From Paenibacillus pabuli (lineage in GTDB: Bacteria > Bacillota > Bacilli > Paenibacillales > Paenibacillaceae): a stretch of DNA of 64,000 nt. The DNA lies in NCBI RefSeq assembly GCF_039831995.1, contig NZ_JBDOIO010000003.1:3224001-3288000 (forward strand), written 5' to 3'. The first letter of the stretch is position 1. Every line of letters starts with the position of its first letter. This document shows, piece by piece, positions 35,662-43,873 of this stretch. Under the pieces are notes generated by a model. It saw nothing but the letters and a program-made list of their open reading frames with translations. It was not told where the DNA came from and made no database searches. The position numbers and the translations under genes were made by a program.

Positions 35662-35938
35662 ACTTAATTTCATTTCGAATATGTCCTAAAGTTTAATCTC
35701 TCTTCATTTTGAATTTCAGTTACTCATTTAGATATCTTTAGGGTTTATACCGGAAATTCATTCAGAAAGACAAACAGAACTTTAAACAATATTCGTTGTC
35801 ATTACAGTCACTCGACACCACTGTTTTGAAATAACCTTCTGATCATAATTAACAAGTTTTATACGGATAAGGTTCATCAGCAATTCTAAAACATAGTTGC
35901 CTGTCGTGATTATGATATAACTCCGCTGATGCCATCAA

Positions 35939-36418
35939 TTAGCTACCAAAAAGCGTATAATTGATACTTTTAAGAATTTCGCTGTATTGGTCTTCGAGCA
36001 ATTCAAGATATTTTCCGTTAAAGGTGTACTTTCCATCTCTATAGAAAAATATCTCTTCTCCTGATGTATGATAAAATAACCCATCTACTTTGAGAGATTC
36101 TAAGATAGAAAAAGAAACTTCGTACATGGTTTTATAACAACGTTCAAATTGTTCGTTATTCTCTAACTCATAAGATATTGTTTGTTCATAAACAAAGTCC
36201 TCTTCTTGAAACATAGTTTCATAAGTAGCCGCCGGATGATTGGGTGGAAAATTATTTTCATAAACACTTATTCTCAGACCATTGGCTAGATCAAATTCAT
36301 CAATAGACAATGAATTATGTTGTTTGTTTATATAACGAAATTCAATATTTTTACTTCCTAATAATTTCTTTAACCATAATGCATCCTGCTTTCCATTCAC
36401 CTTCAATGAATATTCCAT
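35939..36418 (-). CDS. Hypothetical protein, cognate immunity to the adjacent WXG100-type toxin
   Basis: This 159-aa acidic soluble protein (MEYSLKVNGKQDALWLKKLL at the start) lies 18 nt after the toxin gene in the same operon and ahead of a terminator. It has no recognised domain, signal peptide or membrane span. Immunity function is inferred from position, size and charge. Confidence 0.65.
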   Translation of the reverse strand: MEYSLKVNGKQDALWLKKLLGSKNIEFRYINKQHNSLSIDEFDLANGLRISVYENNFPPNHPAATYETMFQEEDFVYEQTISYELENNEQFERCYKTMYEVSFSILESLKVDGLFYHTSGEEIFFYRDGKYTFNGKYLELLEDQYSEILKSINYTLFGS

Positions 36419-36436
36419 TGACTTTATCTCCTCTAC

Positions 36437-37603
36437 TTATGGAAATACTGAAATGATTTTACCGTCCTTTTTAATTGCGATAACTTCTTCTAAGCCCTGA
36501 ATTTCCCACTCTTTAAATTGCTTAAGCAATTGGGCATCATCTCCAGACCATTGTGTTAAATTAATCACTACATTTTTAGTTTGTTGTTTAATAACAACTT
36601 TCTCCTGAACTTCACTCCAAATACCTCTTACACCTTTGTTCTCAGTTGGTGCGTAGCAGTCAAATATTTTACCTTCGATTCTAAAATCTGGATCTCTGTT
36701 GGAGTCAATTCCATCACTTTCACGAACTCTTGGATTTTGTTCGATATTGTATCCACTTCTCGCCAACTGATCGGCAGCATCATTTTCTAATTCTAAGGAT
36801 TGCTTAGTTGCCTTATCAGCATTACTTGGAATTTTTGTCCTCGTTCCGCTAGGTACAGCCTCTGGGTTAGGATGAAAACTAGGCCTTATTAATTCTCTAT
36901 GCCCCCCAGTTCCCTTTCCTGCCTCCGGCTTACTTCCACCCGACCCTCCCAGATCGCTATGCTTATTCTCAACAGCCCGAAACGCTTTGCCAAAGAAAGC
37001 ATAGGCCAATACCTGACCTGCCATCGATCCGCTGTAATAGCCAAGTCCATCTTGGTCTACCTGTTTCTTCTGCTCTTCCACAAATTGTTCCACATCGGAC
37101 CTGGCCGTACCGTTTCCCCAATATGCATCCCAAGCAAACTTAATGCCTCGCCCAGCATCGACAACTTTGCCAAGAGTCATCGCATAGGCAAAACTAGCCA
37201 CCGTGCCGAACGGATCATAAAAGAGCGCCTCGGCCGTCTGCCCCATTCCGTTTACCGTTTCTCCAACTGAACCATCCGCAAGCCCCTTAGCAAAAGTTGG
37301 TTTAAGCTCCTCAGGAATATACAGGGCAACTTCGCCTGAACCATCTGTCGTCCTGAAATTTTTTGCTATAAAGGTAAACTCATTTTGGATTTTATCCAAG
37401 AGACCCAATGTCGTAGGGAAAACTTCTTTTACTTGCATAAAGTCCCAAAAGAATCGTTCTCCTGTTACGCCCGACCAATCGGATTGCAAAAGGTAGATCG
37501 ATTTTTCCAGTTCCCAGACCATCCGCTCCAGTTCCTGTTTCTTTTGCTGAACGAACCTGGCCTTTTCATCTAATACATCAGGGTGAACCTCAATTTGCTG
37601 CAT
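36437..37603 (-). CDS. T7SS (WXG100-type) polymorphic toxin with CdiA-like tRNase tip
   Basis: This is a 388-aa toxin. The N-terminal 95 residues are two helices around a WxG turn (LLQSDWSGVTGERFF), the signature of Type VII secretion substrates. A pre-toxin linker with Gly-rich patches (about 110-260) follows. The C-terminal tip has NADKATKQSLELENDAADQL, RDPDFRIEGKIFDCYAP, then EVQEKVVIKQQTKNVVINL, and resembles the CdiA-type tRNA nuclease domain (PF18664-like). It is complete, unlike the other toxins nearby, and has its own immunity gene after it. No Ess/Yuk secretion genes are in the window, so export depends on genes elsewhere. Confidence 0.78.
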   Translation of the reverse strand: MQQIEVHPDVLDEKARFVQQKKQELERMVWELEKSIYLLQSDWSGVTGERFFWDFMQVKEVFPTTLGLLDKIQNEFTFIAKNFRTTDGSGEVALYIPEELKPTFAKGLADGSVGETVNGMGQTAEALFYDPFGTVASFAYAMTLGKVVDAGRGIKFAWDAYWGNGTARSDVEQFVEEQKKQVDQDGLGYYSGSMAGQVLAYAFFGKAFRAVENKHSDLGGSGGSKPEAGKGTGGHRELIRPSFHPNPEAVPSGTRTKIPSNADKATKQSLELENDAADQLARSGYNIEQNPRVRESDGIDSNRDPDFRIEGKIFDCYAPTENKGVRGIWSEVQEKVVIKQQTKNVVINLTQWSGDDAQLLKQFKEWEIQGLEEVIAIKKDGKIISVFP

Positions 37604-37630
37604 TCATCTTCACCGCCAACCTGACCGTAG

Positions 37631-37660
37631 TGTATAAATACCTAAATTTTAACAAGTCAG
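37631..37660 (-). promoter_or_regulatory. Possible promoter of the toxin gene
   Basis: On the minus strand CTGACT and TATACA are 18 bp apart, about 28 bp ahead of the toxin ATG at 37603. The -35 box matches the consensus at four of six positions. Confidence 0.35.
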
Positions 37661-37842
37661 AAGGAGGATTGGAATCAAACGAGGGATTCATTTTCTCTAA
37701 GGTTATACGGTAGTCGAGCAACATACTTTTAGGTGGTATACTTTCGCATTAGTGCACACAACATTTGTTTAAAACCACTCTCCTGATCTCTTTAAACATC
37801 ACTGCAACAACACCAATTTAGCTTATCGTCGTAACAAACAAT

Positions 37843-38118
37843 TTAATCCTCATTTGGAGTTTTACCCTCATTATACTTTACAATCTCTTCAGGTTCCTGT
37901 GTTTCTAGGACGATCTGACCTTTTTCAAAAAGGATCATGTACGGATAAGTGCTCATATTAAATATCTGTTCGTAATTGAATTGTTGTTCGTCACGAACAT
38001 CATAAAAATTCACATTGGTAACTGGACCTTCTTCTCTTAGCTTCTGATTATTAATATAATCCATGTTCGTCTGCAAATCAGTAATGAAAGAGCGCTCTGC
38101 GGGTTTATCCGTAAACAC
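37843..38118 (-). CDS. Small thioredoxin-like protein, apparently truncated at its start
   Basis: The 91-codon frame contains VVFTDKPAERS at the start and the thioredoxin-like end YPYMILFEKGQIVLE. It resembles the small peptidoglycan-associated lipoproteins of Bacilli, but those have a lipoprotein signal that is missing here. The frame is open a further 18 codons upstream to a stop without any signal-like sequence or ribosome site. It is probably a decayed or cut gene. Confidence 0.4.
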   Translation of the reverse strand: MFTDKPAERSFITDLQTNMDYINNQKLREEGPVTNVNFYDVRDEQQFNYEQIFNMSTYPYMILFEKGQIVLETQEPEEIVKYNEGKTPNED

Positions 38119-38152
38119 AACTAGTGAAGCATCATTGACTTGGTAGGGACTG

Positions 38153-38188
38153 AAAAAGAGTTAATTCATGATCACCATGAGTTAACTC
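38153..38188 (-). terminator. Terminator of the ATP-grasp gene
   Basis: On the minus strand GAGTTAACTCATG and CATGAATTAACTC pair around a 5-nt loop, followed by TTTTTC, 12 bp after the stop codon. Confidence 0.85.
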
Positions 38189-38199
38189 ATTCTTGTTGT

Positions 38200-39105
38200 C
38201 TATTCCAGGGCTATCTTCAAATGCTCGTAAAAGCGCAATGCATCCGCATAATCCGGCAATCCTGCCACCTGACCGTCACCGAGTTCAAGGATGATCCAGG
38301 ATCCGCCCTCCTGTTTGGCAAAGTCCATCGTGAAAAAACGACTTTGAATCTCTCCAGCAATATCCATAAATGAACCTAACACTTCCTTGAACACCTCATC
38401 CTCGCCTTCGTCCCAGTAGTTTGATATATAGACAGGTTTACCATCCAAAACGAACACCCGCACCTCCCGTGACAACGGCATGCCGCTCTGGTCATGGTAG
38501 GACAGAAATTCAAGCGGAACGAACTCCCTGAATACGAGTCCTTCATTCAAGTCTTCGCCCTGCAGCGTTATCAAGTTATGTACGACCTGCATTACATGCT
38601 CGTTATCCGCAGCATTCGGGATGTAACAAGCTTCCTCCCACTCATGTTTACGAGACTTTACATAATCCTTCACCATGATGGACTGCTCACCAAACGGGAG
38701 CACTGCCTTCTGAATCGCATCCGGGGAACCTTGTAGCTCAGATATAGGTAGCCATACCGACTTTGGCGTGTGTCCTTTGATTTTGTCATAAGACTCAGGC
38801 AGGTAATGACAATGTTGATACTGCTCTGGCGTGTTGATGAGATACCAATTTTTCGAGGCCAGTGCTTCATATAATTGTGCATACTCTTGCGGTTTCAACA
38901 TCCAGCCACGGTACAGTGCTTCTTCCCGCTCCGGAGCTTTTCTAAGTCGTTTAATGGCGAGATCCGGACGCTGATTCACTATAAATTCTTCCAAATTAAT
39001 GAGTCCTACCTCGAAGCCGAGCTGCTTCGCACATTGATATTCCTCTTCATAACTCTCGTCCACCTTCTTCTCATCGAGAGGTGAACTGCCATATATGATG
39101 ATCAC
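38200..39105 (-). CDS. ATP-grasp domain protein (DUF4343-like)
   Basis: This 301-aa soluble protein has a GTG start 7 nt after GGAGG. Conserved-looking parts are MVKDYVKSRKHEWEEACYI, VFREFVPLEFLSY, SREVRVFVLDGKP and the C-terminal FFTMDFAKQEGGSWIILELG, which carries the metal-binding Asp and Glu of ATP-grasp ligases. Such proteins form amide or ester bonds using ATP; the substrate is unknown. It stands alone with its own terminator. Confidence 0.75.
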   Translation of the reverse strand: MIIIYGSSPLDEKKVDESYEEEYQCAKQLGFEVGLINLEEFIVNQRPDLAIKRLRKAPEREEALYRGWMLKPQEYAQLYEALASKNWYLINTPEQYQHCHYLPESYDKIKGHTPKSVWLPISELQGSPDAIQKAVLPFGEQSIMVKDYVKSRKHEWEEACYIPNAADNEHVMQVVHNLITLQGEDLNEGLVFREFVPLEFLSYHDQSGMPLSREVRVFVLDGKPVYISNYWDEGEDEVFKEVLGSFMDIAGEIQSRFFTMDFAKQEGGSWIILELGDGQVAGLPDYADALRFYEHLKIALE

Positions 39106-39163
39106 ATGTCTGCCTCCTTCATGCTCTTCATTTATCCATTTTGTGTGATGAAGCTCTGGGTGG

Positions 39164-40657
39164 CTATTTTTCTATACTAAACTGAGCAATGCACCTAATC
39201 TCCGCCACCCCAGAGTCACCACCTGATCCCGGATCTCCTCCATCCGTTCCATGACCATACCCATCGGGAGGGTCGCCATCCTGATCCCGTGAATGTCGCT
39301 TACTGTTTGTATCGGAACTATCACTATATACCGAACTACCTCCATACGAGCCGGATTCCAAACTGCCAGCAATGTAATTTAAACGTTCGTAAGGATACTC
39401 TGCTGCAAGGAGTGGGCGATATTCTTCGCGAAGATGCAGCGTCAACCTCAACAATGGTGCTTGTAAAAGGGTTGAGTCCGGTGGAACTCCTGTTTTCCCA
39501 CTCTTAAGCTGTACCATACGCCTCAATTCTGGATCTGCATGATCCTGAAGCAAGCTCCAGTTCGTTTTGCGCGCACATTGTGAACCGATCCAGAGTACCA
39601 GTGCAGTCTGCAGCATGCGCTCCAATGTCTCGGCAGGTTCAGCCATTCGATCTGCAGGGATGCCTTTCTTGTAACGTCTGCGCCATCGGTTCATCGAAAC
39701 AGCCCAATCACGGGCTGCAGGAGCAATCTCTCGTACCGGTAATAGGAGGCGAACCAGCAGTGTTAGCATAATAGCCAGGATCACTACTCCGGTTCCACTG
39801 GAATCACTGGGCTCGGCTAGGGTAATCGCGATGAGCAGCCCTACTCCTGCGGTATGAAATGGCCAGCGGACGCGTATCCGTCTCCAGGCAAACAACCACA
39901 TCAATAACGCCCCCCCCAAACTAATGCCTTCTCCAATGCTTAAGTCATCGAGCAGGCACAGCGCGCCAGTGAGAATCCATAACAGCGGAAATACGATGCC
40001 AACGAGCAATCGAAGCGGAATCGGTGTGCGAACCAGACCTTCCCAATCTCTATTCTCGCGAATTCGAGTCGTCCACCGCTGTAGCCCCTGTCCTAGTGCC
40101 TTCTCCTTGCGGCGATAATGCTGCATCTCTTCCGACTCTGAGCTTTGCTTCGAGCTTGGGCCTGCGAGTGCATCTAGACGAAATTTACGGTTAGCGGTAC
40201 CGTAGTCCTTCAGCAGCCATTGAATGAGTTCCCTCTCATCAGCAGTCACCTCCGCTGTAGGACGTTCATGCCGATATTCCAGCGTTGCATCTGGAGCGTA
40301 CTTGTCCTCCCGATAGCGACTCTTTGCCTGTTCGATTCGCACGGACAATACACCAATGCGGGTTAAAGCAAACAAGGAAGCAAGTGTATCCCTTAGCTTT
40401 ATCCGTCCTTTGCTATGTAGATAGGCTAGATACAATGGATCTGCCCGTTCCACTTCTTCGTCCGAGTATGTACCTCGGCTTAATCGAGCTCGAATCCATA
40501 TTATTAACTGAAGTACGAATACAGCGAGCAGCAACCACATCAACTGTACGCCAGCGTGCTGGATCCAGTCGTCATGCAGCACTGCCGTTTGCTCTGGTAC
40601 GTTGGCCGCATGTTGTACGTCAGCTGTAGATGCAAATGATAATAAAAATTGCTTCAC
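39164..40657 (-). CDS. Predicted membrane protein with DUF2207-like core
   Basis: This is a 497-aa protein with one hydrophobic segment near residues 38-55 and a cluster of four near 215-305. The cytoplasmic part after the first span reads DPLYLAYLHSKGRIKLRDTL and LFALTRIGVLSV, as in DUF2207 proteins. The C-terminal 60 residues are low-complexity Gly/Asp/Ser. The function is unknown. The similarity is to the C-terminal half of DUF2207 only. Confidence 0.65.
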   Translation of the reverse strand: MKQFLLSFASTADVQHAANVPEQTAVLHDDWIQHAGVQLMWLLLAVFVLQLIIWIRARLSRGTYSDEEVERADPLYLAYLHSKGRIKLRDTLASLFALTRIGVLSVRIEQAKSRYREDKYAPDATLEYRHERPTAEVTADERELIQWLLKDYGTANRKFRLDALAGPSSKQSSESEEMQHYRRKEKALGQGLQRWTTRIRENRDWEGLVRTPIPLRLLVGIVFPLLWILTGALCLLDDLSIGEGISLGGALLMWLFAWRRIRVRWPFHTAGVGLLIAITLAEPSDSSGTGVVILAIMLTLLVRLLLPVREIAPAARDWAVSMNRWRRRYKKGIPADRMAEPAETLERMLQTALVLWIGSQCARKTNWSLLQDHADPELRRMVQLKSGKTGVPPDSTLLQAPLLRLTLHLREEYRPLLAAEYPYERLNYIAGSLESGSYGGSSVYSDSSDTNSKRHSRDQDGDPPDGYGHGTDGGDPGSGGDSGVAEIRCIAQFSIEK

Positions 40658-40938
40658 AGGATGAACTCCTTCCTGAACATCTCAAGAATAATCGTTAATG
40701 GATATGACCTATACAAATCATGAAAGAATCTCGCTCTAATGTAAAAAGGCATGCCTAGTTTTCTGGTTGTCACCTCGACCACAATTCCAAATCTTCTCTT
40801 TTCTACTATACCAGAAGTCTGAGCAACACTCATTTGCGCCTGTTGTTCGTTTAATAGATTGAATATTCATGACGTTATTGAATGGACTTACGCTCTGAAT
40901 ATTTAGAAGAAAGCCTCTTTCTCAAATGTGATAACGCC

Positions 40939-40974
40939 AAAAAATCCCGTAAAGCCTTGGCTCCACAGGATTTT
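40939..40974 (-). terminator. Terminator of the DinB-fold gene
   Basis: On the minus strand AAAATCC..GTGGAGCC pairs with GGCTTTAC..GGATTTTTT around a very short loop. The remaining part of the 40658-41003 gap shows nothing I can support. Confidence 0.7.
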
Positions 40975-41003
40975 CCCATCTACAATTTTAATGTATGTAA
41001 GCC

Positions 41004-41483
41004 TCAACCTGCAGAAGATACACTCAGACATCTGCGAATAGATTGAATGTATCCCAGATGGTACCACTCATGATAGAGCGTACGCGGAATCACTTCGCCG
41101 ATTGTACTCATGCCTAACTCGCTCTCTCGGAGCAGCGGCTCTTCCAGGCGACCTGCAAATTTGTTTTTCAATTGCTCTGGTTGTGCCCTTAGACGATCCA
41201 TCAATTCGGTCCAGGTTGGGGGTGATGCATCCCACGTTGCCGGGCTTGTCCCATAACCAAAGAACTGTACATAGACCTTAGGCACTTCCGAGTCATCAGC
41301 AATGAGATAATGAAACCACATATCCTGATCCAAAATGATGTGTCCCACATTCCACAGGATGGAGTTATTGAATCCCTTCGGCACATCATGAACCTGTCCT
41401 TCATCCATAGAGTCGCACACGTGCAGCGTAAATTGCCTCACATCCTGCAGTTGATTCCATAGTACATCTTCACTAAACTTCAT
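41004..41483 (-). CDS. DinB-family (YfiT-like) protein
   Basis: This is a 159-aa four-helix protein. The family's metal-binding histidines are visible in WNVGHIILDQD and in LYHEWYHLGYIQS. DinB-superfamily members act as thiol-dependent transferases or metal-bound enzymes of often unknown substrate. It is monocistronic, with a terminator after it and an RBS with GGAGG ahead of ATG. Confidence 0.85.
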   Translation of the reverse strand: MKFSEDVLWNQLQDVRQFTLHVCDSMDEGQVHDVPKGFNNSILWNVGHIILDQDMWFHYLIADDSEVPKVYVQFFGYGTSPATWDASPPTWTELMDRLRAQPEQLKNKFAGRLEEPLLRESELGMSTIGEVIPRTLYHEWYHLGYIQSIRRCLSVSSAG

Positions 41484-41659
41484 GGTTCACCCTCCTTTTC
41501 TCCCTTATTTGAATTGTCCATTGATTCACATAGCTAGAGCCATAATATTTTCAATATATAGACATTTTATCATTTCTCTGTAACTTCATCACTCCCAAGA
41601 GCGTTTAGACATATAGAAAAACCGCAGTCCCCTAACCCACTCGAATAAGAGGCGATTTC

Positions 41660-43204
41660 ATGAGCTGGCCGGATCCATCTGATCATAAAACTAACCCCAA
41701 CCAAAATTCCTTCATACCAACCGATCCCCCTGTAAAAGGTAAACCAGCTCGTAGATGGCGCCTGGTGGTCGCTTCTACTTGGTTAACCACAACCCTATTA
41801 ACGGGGCTGGGCCATGCCCCCATATCATACGCAGCAACAACTCCACTGCCACCCAGCGGTACATCTGCGGTCCATACCACCGCAGCAACCACAGAAAACA
41901 AACTTCACTATACCGCTGTGGAGGGGGCTCATTATTATACGATCGCACTGCGAAATGACGGTTCCGTCTGGGCTTGGGGTCGCAATATGTTCGGAGAGCT
42001 TGGTGTCAGTGAAGACATCCGCTATCGCCATACGTCCAGTCCCATTCGCATTCCGGGAATTTCGAATGTCATAGCCATTTCAGCCGCAGGAGGTGGGATT
42101 AACGCAGCCGTTCAGGCAGATGGAACCGTGTGGGAATGGGGCTCTGGTACACTCCCCTACCAAGTCGAAGGCATCTCCTCTGCGAAGGATGTGGTTACTG
42201 GTTCTTTCAATACCGCCCTTCTTCGGAACGGTACAGTTATGTCATGGCAGCGCCATGGGACTCAAGGAAACGATTCAGAAGTTATACACCGTCCACACGC
42301 AGTAAACGGATTGAAAGACATCATTCAGGTAGGATCATCCGGCCAACAAGGCTATGCCTTGAAGAAAGATGGCTCCCTGTGGACATGGAATGAACCAAAC
42401 CAACCGGATGACACTCCTTCCAAACCAGCCAAGTTAAAGGGTCTGTCCAACATATCATCGATCACAAGCACAGATACGTCCCTGCTTGTACTGGACCAGA
42501 ACGGGAAAGTGTGGGGCCTGAACGAGAAGGGCAAACCAGTTGCTCAGCATCATAACCTCAAGGTGAAGCAGATGGACGGGAATTCGCAATATATCTTGCT
42601 GTTAACCACTTCGGGTGAGGTGTACAGCTACGGAAGGACGGTTACAGGCAAAGAAGGCAGAGTTAAGCATCTGTCGGGTATTACCGATATTTCGGCAGGG
42701 TATCACCACAGTCTGGCCTTATCCTCTAATGGAACTGTCTGGGGTTGGGGAAGTGACAAGTACCAGGAGGCTGGAGCACCTGCGACATCATCTGGAGGCA
42801 TGGTTTACCGACCCGTTCAGGCCAAGCTTGGCATCGATGTGTATATTAACGATGCTCTGTTCCAGTCCACGTATTCGGCAGTCCAAACCCAACATACCGT
42901 TCAACTTCCAGTCAGAGCCGCAGCCACAGTGATTGGGGCAGCATTTGAAATGAACCAGGTAAACGGAATAGTCGAAGCTTATTCATTGCAATATGAAGAT
43001 CGTACCGTCACAATCCGTCCCAACGAGACGGAGGCCACGGTGAAATCCACCTCTTCCTCTACAGCTCAATCCATTTCATTACCAGAACCGATAAGCAATT
43101 ATTCGGGTGCGACGACCGTTCCCTTTGAAGTATTCGAGGCCTTGGGACTTACTGTGAACTGGGATGAAGAGGCAAGCTTGTTGACTATCCAAAGTGATAC
43201 CTAG
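41660..43204 (+). CDS. Secreted RCC1-repeat protein with copper-amine-oxidase-N-like C-terminus
   Basis: This is a 514-aa protein. A basic, unusually long N-region precedes a hydrophobic signal segment (LVVASTWLTTTLLTGL) and cleavage near SYAA. Residues 75-385 hold about six RCC1-type repeats, best seen in LRNDGSVWAWGRNMFGELG and LSSNGTVWGWGSDKYQEAG, forming a beta-propeller. The last 115 residues (VQLPVRAAATVIGAAF, then VPFEVFEALGLTVNWD) look like the copper-amine-oxidase N-terminal-like domain common in Paenibacillus surface proteins. The role is unknown. The small secreted protein 39 bp downstream is probably in the same operon. Confidence 0.8.
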   Translation: MSWPDPSDHKTNPNQNSFIPTDPPVKGKPARRWRLVVASTWLTTTLLTGLGHAPISYAATTPLPPSGTSAVHTTAATTENKLHYTAVEGAHYYTIALRNDGSVWAWGRNMFGELGVSEDIRYRHTSSPIRIPGISNVIAISAAGGGINAAVQADGTVWEWGSGTLPYQVEGISSAKDVVTGSFNTALLRNGTVMSWQRHGTQGNDSEVIHRPHAVNGLKDIIQVGSSGQQGYALKKDGSLWTWNEPNQPDDTPSKPAKLKGLSNISSITSTDTSLLVLDQNGKVWGLNEKGKPVAQHHNLKVKQMDGNSQYILLLTTSGEVYSYGRTVTGKEGRVKHLSGITDISAGYHHSLALSSNGTVWGWGSDKYQEAGAPATSSGGMVYRPVQAKLGIDVYINDALFQSTYSAVQTQHTVQLPVRAAATVIGAAFEMNQVNGIVEAYSLQYEDRTVTIRPNETEATVKSTSSSTAQSISLPEPISNYSGATTVPFEVFEALGLTVNWDEEASLLTIQSDT

Positions 43205-43243
43205 CAACGAGATCATTCATTATGTACAGGAGGATTTATTACA

Positions 43244-43690
43244 ATGTGGTTAAAAAAGATCATGGGTGCAGGTATCTTTTGCTCTGTCCTGCTCATGCCC
43301 GTTAGTACATTGGATGCGAAAGGGAAAGCCCCCGCTGAACCGTCATCCATGGCGGTCAATGCTGCAGAAGAATCAGTAAAGCAGGATCGGAATGCTCTGC
43401 TCATTGGTCAAACCCATCATCAAGGCCTTGCAGCATACACCGGCAGCTTCACGATGGTTGCTGACAATGGAACACTTGCAGACATCATCATTGAAAATCA
43501 TAGTAATCATCCCATGTATATGAACCTGTATGTCGACGACTACAGTGAACCTATGGAAACCACGATCAGCAAAAACAGTGAAAAGACCGTGAATCTCCTT
43601 GCCTTACAGGACACTAGTGTTAAGGTATACATCTACAGCAGAATAGGGCATGACATGGACCTCTCTATACGTGCGGAGCAATTCCGTTAA
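43244..43690 (+). CDS. Small secreted protein, unknown
   Basis: This is a 148-aa protein with a signal peptide (KKIMGAGIFCSVLLMPVSTLDA). The mature part, with GSFTMVADNGTLADIIIEN and later VKVYIYSRIG, looks beta-rich. RBS AGGAGG lies about 10 nt ahead of ATG. It follows the RCC1-repeat gene closely and ends at a strong hairpin. The family is not recognised. Confidence 0.7.
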   Translation: MWLKKIMGAGIFCSVLLMPVSTLDAKGKAPAEPSSMAVNAAEESVKQDRNALLIGQTHHQGLAAYTGSFTMVADNGTLADIIIENHSNHPMYMNLYVDDYSEPMETTISKNSEKTVNLLALQDTSVKVYIYSRIGHDMDLSIRAEQFR

Positions 43691-43720
43691 ACATTCGCGT
43701 TCCATATACTTTACATACCA

Positions 43721-43785
43721 AAATCCCCTTCACGCATGCGGTTTAGGTTCATTTGAACTTAAATCACACACTTTGAAGGGGATTT
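43721..43785. terminator. Long inverted repeat between convergent genes
   Basis: AAATCCCCTTCA (43721-43732) and TGAAGGGGATTT (43774-43785) are perfect 12-bp arms. The 41-nt loop itself holds the palindrome CGCATGCG. It lies between the convergent secreted-protein and GH2 genes and probably ends both transcripts. Confidence 0.7.
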
Positions 43786-43838
43786 AATTTATTTATTTAA
43801 TTTATTTATTTAATTTATTTATTTAATTTAATTAATTT
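43783..43838. repeat. AT-only tandem repeat of 13 bp
   Basis: The unit AATTTATTTATTT is repeated three times in tandem with partial copies at the ends, 35-90 bp after the GH2 stop codon. It probably arose by slippage. Confidence 0.8.
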
Positions 43839-43873
43839 ACTCTACTATAAGGCCGTGTATCTCTTAAAACCAC

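Noticed and set aside
43783..43838. Tandem repeats that might be a CRISPR or iteron array
   Set aside because: The unit is 13 bp of A and T only, with no spacers and no nearby replication or cas genes; slippage is a better explanation.
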